From: Microbacteriaceae bacterium
GTDB taxonomy: Bacteria; Actinomycetota; Actinomycetes; Actinomycetales; Microbacteriaceae
Direction: 5' to 3'
DNA length: 17,488 nt
NCBI GenBank assembly: GCA_029979375.1
Contig: JAPOHQ010000016.1
Coordinates: forward strand, 1-17,488
Part shown: positions 5,684 through 13,027 of the stretch, one piece after another
How the letters are laid out: the number at the start of each line of letters is the position of its first letter
How positions within the stretch are numbered: position 1 is the first letter of the stretch
Translations under genes and position numbers: made by a program
The notes under the pieces: generated by a model
Databases searched by the model: none
What the model saw: only the letters and a program-made list of their open reading frames with translations
Told to the model about the DNA's origin: nothing

Positions 5684-7455
5684 ATGTTCACCTCCCGCTC
5701 TTTCTGCTCCTCGTCCAAGGAGGTGATTACGTAGCGGTAGTGCTGCGAGTTGCGCAGGAGCTCCTGGTGGGTTCCAAACGCAGTGATCTTGCCATCCTCG
5801 AGCAGCGCCACCTTGTCCGCCAGCATCACGGTCGAAGGTCGGTGGGCGACAATCAACGCGGTGGTGTCCTTCAACACGTGTCTCAGCGCGTCTTCAACCA
5901 TTGCTTCCGTGTCGACATCGAGGGCCGAAAGCGGATCATCAAGAACTAGGATTCTCGGCTTTGCCGCCACCGCTCTGGCAAGGGCCAGACGCTGCCTCTG
6001 ACCTCCCGAGAGCGAGAGGCCTTCCTCACCGATAGTGGTGTCCAGGCCGTCGGGCAGCTCATAGGCAAACTGAGCCTGGGCGATCTCGAGGGCCTGTTTC
6101 AAGTCGGCTTCGTTTTCGTTCTCATTACCAAGCAGCACGTTGTCTCTAACCGAGGAGGAGAACAGGGTGGCATCTTCAAAGGCCATCGCAATCAGCGTTC
6201 TAAGCTCCGCCCTTGAAACTTCTCGGATGTCGACGCCATCGATTGTGATGGAGCCCCCGGTGACCTCATAGAGCCTGGTAGTTAGGGCCGTTAGCGTGCT
6301 CTTGCCGCAACCTGTTAGACCAATCAGCGCGACTGACTCACCGGGCTGAATCCTCAGGTTTACCCCATCTAGTAGAGGAGCGGTGTCTTCTGCGGCATCG
6401 GGATAGCGGAAGACCACGTCTCGAAACTCTAGAAGTCCCTTAGGGTCTGCAACCTGCTTTGGCGATTTGGGATCGGTGATCGGATTCAGCTCGTCCATCA
6501 CCTCAAAGAAGCGCTCGGTTGCGGTCTTTGCCTCGAGCGTGAAGGAGAGCAAGAAGCCGAGCGACTCCGTTGGCCAACGCAAAACCATTGCCGTTGCGAA
6601 GAACGCCACCAGCGTTCCCACGCTCATCTCGCCCTGCGCGACCAACCAAACCCCGGCGAGCATGGAGAGCCCGATTGCGAGCTCGGGAATCAAAATCAGA
6701 TAGAGCCAGATGTTGGCAACTGCCTTGGCCTTGCGCATCTCGGTTGATTGCAGATCTGATGCCTGCGAAGAGAACTGGCTGGCGGCAAAGGCTCCCCTGC
6801 CAAAGGATTTCAGCACCCTGACACCGTGAACAGCTTCCTCAACCCTGGTCGCAAGATCTCCGGACTGGTCTTGCGAGAGCCTTGCGACGACCTTGTATTT
6901 GGCCTCGAAGGCGAAACCGGCGATCCAGATCGGAACGGTGGTGACAAAGAATATGAGTCCGAGCCAGAAGCTAAAGGTGAAGAGGATGAACAAACCCGCA
7001 ACGATCGTGATGAAGTTCGCGACGAACAGCACGAGTCCAAAGCTCATCCAGCGACGGATGAGGTGGAGGTCAGACACGGCTCTCGAAAGAAGCTGGCCTG
7101 AGGGCCAACGGTCGTGGAAGGCAACCGGGAGATCCTGCAGCTTCTCATAGAGCGTGTTACGCATGCCTGCCTCGACATGGGTGCCCGGCGTTAGCACGAG
7201 CCAACGCCTAAGCAGGACAAACCCGGCCTCCATGACACCCAGCAGAACGATGAATCCGACGGCCGGAATCAGCGCGTCAACACCTCCTGCAACCAGAGAG
7301 TTGACTAAGTCTTGGAGAAACTGCGGGATGGCAAGAGCAAACATGTGCGCGGCAATGCCGGCAAAAATACCCAGCACCAGTCGAGGAATAGCCTTCTTGG
7401 CATATGGCACAAGACGCATCAGGGTCTTGAACGTTGAGGACTCGGACTGTGGCAT
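5680..7455 (-). CDS. ABC exporter half-transporter (permease-ATPase), degenerate Walker B partner
   Basis: This is the first half of a heterodimeric ABC exporter in the membrane; the cargo cannot be told from sequence. The 591 residues contain six membrane segments (about 24-47, 62-83, 138-160, 162-184, 250-273, 279-300) and then a nucleotide-binding domain: Walker A GLTGCGKST 379-387, Q-loop position occupied by E427, canonical signature LSGGQ 482-486, Walker B VLDD with D507 where the catalytic Glu normally sits, and switch H538. The Glu-to-Asp change marks the subunit that supplies the degenerate ATP site, as in TM287 of TM287/288. The partner downstream has the complementary pattern. It starts 62 nt after the purH stop, so it may have its own promoter. 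The ribosome site (GAAAG) is weak. Its TGA stop overlaps the CTG start of the partner. Confidence 0.93.
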   Translation of the reverse strand: MPQSESSTFKTLMRLVPYAKKAIPRLVLGIFAGIAAHMFALAIPQFLQDLVNSLVAGGVDALIPAVGFIVLLGVMEAGFVLLRRWLVLTPGTHVEAGMRNTLYEKLQDLPVAFHDRWPSGQLLSRAVSDLHLIRRWMSFGLVLFVANFITIVAGLFILFTFSFWLGLIFFVTTVPIWIAGFAFEAKYKVVARLSQDQSGDLATRVEEAVHGVRVLKSFGRGAFAASQFSSQASDLQSTEMRKAKAVANIWLYLILIPELAIGLSMLAGVWLVAQGEMSVGTLVAFFATAMVLRWPTESLGFLLSFTLEAKTATERFFEVMDELNPITDPKSPKQVADPKGLLEFRDVVFRYPDAAEDTAPLLDGVNLRIQPGESVALIGLTGCGKSTLTALTTRLYEVTGGSITIDGVDIREVSRAELRTLIAMAFEDATLFSSSVRDNVLLGNENENEADLKQALEIAQAQFAYELPDGLDTTIGEEGLSLSGGQRQRLALARAVAAKPRILVLDDPLSALDVDTEAMVEDALRHVLKDTTALIVAHRPSTVMLADKVALLEDGKITAFGTHQELLRNSQHYRYVITSLDEEQKEREVNI

Positions 7456-7517
7456 TTTTCACTTTCGCCGCATCAGGGCAGCCCTACAGACTAACAGGGC
7501 GGGCGGTAAAGAGATTC

Positions 7518-9059
7518 CTAGTGGAAGAAGTGTCTCTCACCCGTGAAATACATCGTGATGCCCGCTTCTTTTGCCGCTGCGATAACCTCTTCGTCTCGCA
7601 TGCTTCCACCGGGCTGAACCACGGCAGAGATTCCCGCGTCAATGAGAACCTTTAGCCCATCGGCAAATGGGAAGAAGGCATCGGAGGCAGCAACACTTCC
7701 AGATGCTCGCTCCCCCGCCCTGCTGATGGCAAGCCTTGCCGAATCGAGCCGATTAACTTGCCCCATACCAATGCCGACCGCCGCACCACCTGATGCCAAG
7801 AGGATTGCGTTTGACTTCACCGACCGGCAAGCCCGCCAGGCAAACTCGAGATCCCGCATTGTGGCAGCATCGGCCTTTGCGCCGCAAACAAGCTCCCACT
7901 TAGCAGAATTCAGGTTTGCAAAATTGTCTGGCTCCTGCGAGAGCATGCCTCCCGATATCTGCCTCAGCTCCCTGGCAGGCAAGGCATAGTCGGACTGAAG
8001 CCTCAGGATGCGGAGATTCTTCTTTCCAGCCAGAACCTCTAGTGCCCCAGACTCGTAGTCGGGGGCGACGATGACCTCGGTGAAGACCTTGGACACCTGC
8101 TCGGCCATAAGTTTGGTGACTGGTCGATTTGCGGCGATCACGCCGCCGAAGGCTGAGACCGAATCGGTTTCGTGGGCCTTGAGATGTGCCGAGGCAATCG
8201 CATCGCCAGCCTCGGGATCGGCAATCGCTATGCCGCAGGGATTAGCGTGCTTGATGATCGCAACGGCGGGTTCTGCAAAGTCGTACGCAGCACGCAGTGC
8301 CGCATCGGCATCTACAAAATTGTTGTAGGACATCTCCTTGCCACCGAGCTGTTCGGCACCAGCCAAGCCTGAACCAGTGCCGTCGCTAAAGAGTGCTGCC
8401 GCCTGGTGGGAGTTTTCGCCGTAGCGAAGGTCGGCCTGCTTGTGAAAGCTCAAACCCAATCGATCGCTTCCCAGTTGCGAACCTAGCCACCCCGATACCG
8501 CCAGGTCATAGTTGGCGGTGTGGCTGAAAGCCTCCAGTGCCAGCTGCTTGCGCAGCTCGAGGTCGGTGCCCCCAGCCTGAGCGGCAGCAATCAGCTGGTC
8601 GTATCGACTTGGGTTTACCACGATTGCGACGTTGGCATGATTCTTGGCGCTGGCCCGAACCATGGCAGGACCCCCGATGTCGATCTGCTCGATTGCCTCT
8701 TCGTATTCGGCTCCGGATTCGACCGTCTTCACAAATGGATACAGGTTCACGACCACAAGCTCAAATGGCTTGATGCCGAGCTCGTCGAGCTGCTGCCGAT
8801 GATTAGGTTCTCTGAGATCCGCCAGGATGCCGCCATGAATGCTTGGGTGAAGGGTCTTTACCCTGCCGTCTAATGACTCGGGAAAGCCCGTAACGTCACT
8901 AACCTGCACGACCGGTATTCCGGCGTCGGCGATGGTCTTGGCGGTCGAACCCGTAGAAACAATCTCAACCGAAAGCTTCGAGAGAGCACCGGCAAGCTCA
9001 ATCAGACCGGTCTTATCGGATACCGAGATCAGAGCTCTTTTGATTGCTATCTTGCTCAC
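7518..9059 (-). CDS. purH: Bifunctional AICAR formyltransferase / IMP cyclohydrolase
   Basis: It catalyses the last two steps of IMP synthesis: 10-formyl-THF-dependent formylation of AICAR, then ring closure. The 513-residue length is normal. The N-terminal cyclohydrolase (MGS-fold) domain shows ISVSDKTG (11-18), STGSTAK (35-41), GRVKTLHP with K68, and NLYPF (105-109). The C-terminal transformylase domain has LRYGENSHQ (211-219) and the catalytic K270-H271 in KHANPCG. The protein ends in the usual TGERHFFH. The start is GTG at 9059, overlapping the purN stop as GTGA, with GGAGGAG five bases upstream; this implies translational coupling. It follows purN and precedes the ABC exporter pair by 62 nt. 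Confidence 0.97.
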   Translation of the reverse strand: MSKIAIKRALISVSDKTGLIELAGALSKLSVEIVSTGSTAKTIADAGIPVVQVSDVTGFPESLDGRVKTLHPSIHGGILADLREPNHRQQLDELGIKPFELVVVNLYPFVKTVESGAEYEEAIEQIDIGGPAMVRASAKNHANVAIVVNPSRYDQLIAAAQAGGTDLELRKQLALEAFSHTANYDLAVSGWLGSQLGSDRLGLSFHKQADLRYGENSHQAAALFSDGTGSGLAGAEQLGGKEMSYNNFVDADAALRAAYDFAEPAVAIIKHANPCGIAIADPEAGDAIASAHLKAHETDSVSAFGGVIAANRPVTKLMAEQVSKVFTEVIVAPDYESGALEVLAGKKNLRILRLQSDYALPARELRQISGGMLSQEPDNFANLNSAKWELVCGAKADAATMRDLEFAWRACRSVKSNAILLASGGAAVGIGMGQVNRLDSARLAISRAGERASGSVAASDAFFPFADGLKVLIDAGISAVVQPGGSMRDEEVIAAAKEAGITMYFTGERHFFH

Positions 9060-9643
9060 GCGATCTCCTCCAGTTTGATCTTTCCATCCGCGATATCCCG
9101 AACAACCTCAATCAGCTGAACGCGCTCGATGCGCTTGATCTGCTCGTGAAGCTCGGCCTCGGTGATGCCAGGGGCAATCGAGATCTCCTGCTGCCTGATA
9201 ACCGGTCCGGTGTCAACTCCAGAGTCGACGATGTGGATGGTGCTGCCGGTCTTAGTTGCCCCAGCTGCCAGGGCATCCCTAACGGCATGGGCACCAGGAA
9301 ACTCGGGAAGCAGGGAAGGGTGCAGGTTAATAAGTCTCGGGCTAAGGGCAGAGACAAAGCTGGTTGGGAGAATCTTCATAAAGCCTGCGAGAACCACCAG
9401 GTCGGGCTTGTGAAAGAGGACTGAGGAGAGCAAAACCTCTGCCCAATCCTCCTTTGAAGAAAAGCGACCCGGTTCAACAACAAAAGTCGATATCCCAAAC
9501 TGCTCAGCGTGCTCAAGTCCATCAGCTGGACGGTCGGCACCCACGGCCAGAATCTTGGCGGGAAAAAGCGGATTGTCGCAGGCTTCAATCAGGGCTCTGA
9601 GGTTAGAACCAGAGCCAGAAATCAAAACGACTATCGACAGCAC
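9056..9643 (-). CDS. purN: Phosphoribosylglycinamide formyltransferase
   Basis: It transfers the formyl group of 10-formyl-THF to GAR in the third step of purine synthesis. With a GTG start at 9643 the protein is 195 residues and the catalytic triad falls at N106, H108 and D144, the same numbers as in E. coli PurN. The motifs are LISGSGSN (phosphate loop), LAGFMKIL, INLHPSLLPEFPGAH and DSGVDTGPVI. A TTG two codons upstream (9649) is an alternative start and lies closer to a weak GAAAG ribosome site. The gene follows the perM homolog by 9 nt and overlaps purH by 4 nt, so the three are probably co-transcribed. The sequence appears intact. Confidence 0.96.
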   Translation of the reverse strand: MLSIVVLISGSGSNLRALIEACDNPLFPAKILAVGADRPADGLEHAEQFGISTFVVEPGRFSSKEDWAEVLLSSVLFHKPDLVVLAGFMKILPTSFVSALSPRLINLHPSLLPEFPGAHAVRDALAAGATKTGSTIHIVDSGVDTGPVIRQQEISIAPGITEAELHEQIKRIERVQLIEVVRDIADGKIKLEEIA

Positions 9644-9652
9644 GGGCAAAGT

Positions 9653-10900
9653 CTACTTTCGCTCGTCTGCTGAGTTGTATGGGCGCACCACCACCAGGGA
9701 AGCTAGGAAGACCGGAATCAACACCTCGAGGAAAACCACCGCAGCGAAAACTCTTCCATCGACTCCAAACACCGCAAATCTTCCAGGACCGATGCTGCCG
9801 CTCGCCAGCAGCGCCATTGCGAAGGCAACAATTGCCGCGACTAGTGCGGACATAAAGGAAAGGGCAAGGGCCGCGCCCCACCTGGTCGCATACTCCCAGC
9901 GCATCTGGTCGGCTCTCCTGCGAACAATCACCGTCGCGATCAGGGCCGTCGCGATCGGAAGCAGTGCAAACAGGATTCCTCGGTCAAAGCCACCGGTCGG
10001 CAAGGCGGCAAAAATCGGCAGCGCTGGAAGCGGACCAAGCTGGGAGGCGAGCGGTGAAACCAAGGAGCCTGAGCCAATCATGAATCCGGCACCAGATATC
10101 CAACCCGCACCAAACACAATCAAATTGGGAAGGATTGCAAGCTGACCAATGGTCAACATCACACCACCCAGCAGGCTCAGACCAAGCGACTGGTAGAGCC
10201 TCAGCACCTCAACCCAGCCGAACCCCAAGGCGAGTGAAATCAATAGCGAGGAGGCCAGGATGAGCATTGCGATTACGGCGGTGCCGATTCGGATGGCAGG
10301 CGAGAGCACGGTAGCCAAAGACCAGTGCAGCTTGCCGTGGAGATTGCGCAGTTGCTCTCTTATCCAGACGCGCTCTTTGGCCTCGGGTCCATTTGCACCC
10401 TCGAAGAGCTCAAAGCGAGTTCCCGAAATCGAGGCGATAAACAGCAGGCCCCCAAAGAAAAGTGCGGGAATGAAGAGTGCATCCCATTCCCCGACCGAAA
10501 CCGACTCGGTGGCGATTATCAGGCTAAGCCCGTAGGAGATGCCTCCGAAAGAGGCCGAACCACCGATCCAGGCCGGCCACAGCGAGCTGGCAGCACTGAG
10601 TCGATAGCCGATACGGATGGCCATCAGGGCCATCAGCAGAGTCAGTCCAAGAGGCAGAGCGCTCAGGGTGAAGGTGTCATAGGCAATGCCGACTAGCTCT
10701 CCCTGGGCGATTTGCAGCGGAACGCCGCAGGCAAGGAGGAATGCGAAACCGGCAACCTGAAGCGCAACTATCCATTCGACGCTGCCGTCGCCCTCGATGA
10801 ACCAGGAAAGCGTGAGCGGAGCAACAATCAGTCCGACGACGGAGGCAATGATGATGAGCGCCTGCAGCGACGCTATTGCAAAGCTGAGCCCCCGGTTCAC
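9653..10900 (-). CDS. perM: PerM/DUF6350-family multipass membrane protein
   Basis: This 415-residue protein is almost entirely hydrophobic, with about ten predicted membrane segments (roughly 8-30, 42-63, 74-97, 107-131, 141-160, 200-226, 236-262, 308-327, 344-367, 380-401). A short polar loop (about 162-195) includes KERVWIREQLRNLHGKLHW. I assign it to the DUF6350/PerM family mainly from context and topology: in Mycobacterium the PerM gene (Rv0955) lies between sucCD and purN-purH, exactly as here. Mycobacterial PerM is linked to cell division and persistence; whether that role holds here is unknown. The start is GTG at 10900, only 3 nt after the sucD stop, with no strong ribosome site, which suggests coupling to sucD. 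No enzyme motif is visible. Confidence 0.8.
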   Translation of the reverse strand: MNRGLSFAIASLQALIIIASVVGLIVAPLTLSWFIEGDGSVEWIVALQVAGFAFLLACGVPLQIAQGELVGIAYDTFTLSALPLGLTLLMALMAIRIGYRLSAASSLWPAWIGGSASFGGISYGLSLIIATESVSVGEWDALFIPALFFGGLLFIASISGTRFELFEGANGPEAKERVWIREQLRNLHGKLHWSLATVLSPAIRIGTAVIAMLILASSLLISLALGFGWVEVLRLYQSLGLSLLGGVMLTIGQLAILPNLIVFGAGWISGAGFMIGSGSLVSPLASQLGPLPALPIFAALPTGGFDRGILFALLPIATALIATVIVRRRADQMRWEYATRWGAALALSFMSALVAAIVAFAMALLASGSIGPGRFAVFGVDGRVFAAVVFLEVLIPVFLASLVVVRPYNSADERK

Positions 10901-10903
10901 CTC

Positions 10904-11791
10904 TTACAACTTGCCGATGATCTCGCGCATGAGCTGTGCGGTCTCAGATGGCGTCTTTCCAACCTTGACGCCCACAGCCTCGAATGCTTCTTTCTTGGCC
11001 TGAGCAGTACCTGCCGAACCGGAGACAATTGCGCCGGCGTGACCCATGGTCTTGCCCTCGGGTGCGGTGAAGCCGGCCACATAAGCGACCACTGGCTTGG
11101 TGACGTGCTTTGAGATGTAGTCGGCTGCCTTCTCCTCGGAGTCGCCGCCGATCTCACCGATCAGGACAATTGCCTTGGTCTCTGGGTCTTTTTCAAAAGC
11201 CTCCAGAGCATCGATGTGGGTGGTGCCGATGACTGGGTCACCACCAATTCCGATTGCGGTTGAGAAGCCAATGTCCCGAAGCTCATACATCATCTGATAG
11301 GTCAGGGTGCCGGACTTGGAGACCAGGCCGATTGGTCCGCGACCGGTGATGTTCGACGGAGTAATCCCGGCGTTCGACTGCTCGGGGGAAATGATTCCGG
11401 GGCAGTTTGGACCAATGATCCTTGTCTTCTTGCCCTTCTCGACGTTGTAGGCCCATGCCGAAGCCGAATCGTGAACCGTGATGCCCTCGGGGATTGCGAC
11501 GGCCAGCGGGGGCTCGGCATCGATTGCCTCGATCATGGCAGCCTTTGCGAAGGCTGGTGGCACAAAGATCACGCTTACATTTGCGCCGGTTGCAGCCATA
11601 GCCTCTTTGACTGAGCCGAATACCGGAAGATCGCGCCCCTCAACCGATACGGTCTCCCCGGCCTTCCGAGGGTTCACGCCGCCGACGATGTTGCTGCCAC
11701 CGGCCAGCATGCGCTGGGTGTGCTTCATGCCCTCGGCACCGGTCATGCCCTGGACGATGATCTTGGAATCTGAATTTAGGTAAATTGCCAT
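10904..11791 (-). CDS. sucD: Succinyl-CoA synthetase alpha subunit
   Basis: With SucC it interconverts succinyl-CoA and succinate with formation of ADP/GDP-linked high-energy phosphate in the TCA cycle. The 295-residue length is typical. The N-terminal CoA-binding Rossmann domain has VQGMTGAEG (13-21) and GGVNPRKAG (37-45). GPNCPG (127-132) and SKSGTLTYQ (158-166) are family motifs. The phosphorylated active-site histidine is H251 in GHAGAIV. The ATG at 11791 lies 11 nt after the sucC stop, with GAGAAG upstream as a modest ribosome site, so the two subunits are made from one mRNA. The C-terminus (MREIIGKL) ends 3 nt before the perM start. No anomalies. Confidence 0.97.
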   Translation of the reverse strand: MAIYLNSDSKIIVQGMTGAEGMKHTQRMLAGGSNIVGGVNPRKAGETVSVEGRDLPVFGSVKEAMAATGANVSVIFVPPAFAKAAMIEAIDAEPPLAVAIPEGITVHDSASAWAYNVEKGKKTRIIGPNCPGIISPEQSNAGITPSNITGRGPIGLVSKSGTLTYQMMYELRDIGFSTAIGIGGDPVIGTTHIDALEAFEKDPETKAIVLIGEIGGDSEEKAADYISKHVTKPVVAYVAGFTAPEGKTMGHAGAIVSGSAGTAQAKKEAFEAVGVKVGKTPSETAQLMREIIGKL

Positions 11792-11802
11792 CTTCTTCTC
11801 AC

Positions 11803-12957
11803 CTAGCTCGCAAGTCTTGCTGCTTCGTCGGCCCCGCCATCCATGGTTTCCGCGAGGGAAACCAGAGGGTGTGCGAAGTCGCTGAGAATCTTTCGACCCT
11901 CATCAACATTGTTTCCGTCGAGTCTGACGATCAGAGGCTTGGTGGCACGGTCGCCAAGGGTGTTTAGCGCACCCACGATGCCGTTGGCCACGGCATCACA
12001 CGCGGTGATCCCACCAAAGACGTTCACGAATACGCTCTTTACCTGCTCGTCGTTCAGAATGACATCGAGGCCCGCGGCCATCACTTCGGCGGAAGCGCCG
12101 CCACCGATGTCTAGGAAGTTTGCAGGCTTCACGCCACCGTGACGCTCACCGGCGTAGGCGACGACGTCGAGCGTGGACATAACCAAGCCGGCGCCGTTAC
12201 CGATGATGCCAACTTCTCCGTCGAGCTTCACGTAGTTCAGGTCCATCTCCTTGGCCTTGGCCTCGAGAGGATCTAGCTCATCGCGCTCCATCTCCTCGCG
12301 CTCGTGTCGGAACTCGGCGTTGTCATCAAGCGAGACCTTGCCGTCGAGCGCCAAGATCTTGCCGTCCTTGGTGAGAACCAGCGGGTTTACCTCAACCAGG
12401 GTTGCGTCCTCCTTCTGGAAGACCTCATAGAGCTTGACGAAGACATCGGCTACCTGATCCTGGAGTTCTGCCGGGAACCTAGCCGACTTGGCGATTTCTA
12501 AGGCCTTGGCCTTGTCAATACCGGCCACTGCGGAAATCTCGATCTTTGCCAGTGCATCTGGGCGTTCGACTGCAAGCTGCTCGATCTCCATGCCACCCTC
12601 AACGCTGCAAAGGGAGAGGAAAGTGCGGTTGGAGCGATCTAGCAGAACTGAGAAGTAGAACTCCTGGTCGATGTCGGCTCCCTGGGCGACCATGACTCGC
12701 TTCACAATGTGGCCCTTGATGTCGAGACCAAGGATCTGAGCGGCTTTCTCCTTCGCCTCCTGAGGGGAGTGAGCGACCTTTACGCCACCTGCCTTACCAC
12801 GGCCACCGGTCTTTACCTGGGCCTTGACGACAACCGTGCCGCCAATCTCTCTCGCTGCGGCTTCTGCCTCTTCTGGGGTGTCTGCGATGCGACCTGCCAG
12901 TACCGGAACGGAGTAGGCCTCAAAAAGGTCGCGCGCTTGATATTCAAATAAATCCAC
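11803..12957 (-). CDS. sucC: Succinyl-CoA synthetase beta subunit (ADP-forming type)
   Basis: This is the nucleotide-binding ATP-grasp subunit of the TCA-cycle ligase. With a GTG start at 12957 the protein is 384 residues and begins VDLFEYQARDLF, aligning with the family start MDLFEYQAK. A longer reading from TTG 12996 adds 13 unconserved residues. VKAQVKTGGRGKAGGVK (44-60) binds nucleotide, CSVEGGMEIE (117-126) and VEVNPLV (188-194) are ATP-grasp and metal-site motifs, and GIIGNGAGLVMSTLD plus DIGGGASAE belong to the ligase domain that contacts SucD. AGGAAA lies 11 nt upstream, a rather long spacing. A TAGACT hexamer about 39 nt upstream may be a -10. It is the first gene after pcrA and is followed by sucD. 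Confidence 0.96.
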   Translation of the reverse strand: MDLFEYQARDLFEAYSVPVLAGRIADTPEEAEAAAREIGGTVVVKAQVKTGGRGKAGGVKVAHSPQEAKEKAAQILGLDIKGHIVKRVMVAQGADIDQEFYFSVLLDRSNRTFLSLCSVEGGMEIEQLAVERPDALAKIEISAVAGIDKAKALEIAKSARFPAELQDQVADVFVKLYEVFQKEDATLVEVNPLVLTKDGKILALDGKVSLDDNAEFRHEREEMERDELDPLEAKAKEMDLNYVKLDGEVGIIGNGAGLVMSTLDVVAYAGERHGGVKPANFLDIGGGASAEVMAAGLDVILNDEQVKSVFVNVFGGITACDAVANGIVGALNTLGDRATKPLIVRLDGNNVDEGRKILSDFAHPLVSLAETMDGGADEAARLAS

Positions 12958-12995
12958 GGTGAATTTCGTTTCCTGTGATTGCGGACAACCCCCCA

Positions 12996-13001
12996 AGTCT
13001 A
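12996..13001 (-). promoter_or_regulatory. Possible -10 (TAGACT) before sucC
   Basis: In the 70-nt gap between pcrA and sucC, TAGACT on the minus strand fits TANNNT. It would give a leader of about 30 nt containing the AGGAAA ribosome site. A CATTTG sits 17 nt upstream in the -35 position but is a poor match. A second TANNNT (TAGCTT) lies a few bases upstream. Weak evidence. Confidence 0.25.
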
Positions 13002-13027
13002 GCGAAGCTACCTGGCGGCAAATGACC

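Noticed and set aside
7456..7517. GCCCT...AGGGC inverted repeat and TAGTCT hexamer between purH and the first ABC gene
   Set aside because: The stem is only 5 bp with no T-tract, and the hexamer lacks a plausible -35. It is too weak to annotate as terminator or promoter.
7154..7546. 130-residue plus-strand open frame
   Set aside because: It lies antisense to the conserved N-terminal part of the first ABC subunit, has no recognisable motifs, and high G+C readily leaves such frames open.
9555..10145. 196-residue plus-strand open frame
   Set aside because: It is antisense to purN and perM. The composition is typical of complementary-frame translation, with no motif or ribosome site.
12958..12996. 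Longer sucC reading from TTG at 12996 (13 extra residues)
   Set aside because: The family begins at MDLFEYQ, matched by the GTG at 12957. The extra residues are unconserved and would cover the candidate ribosome site.
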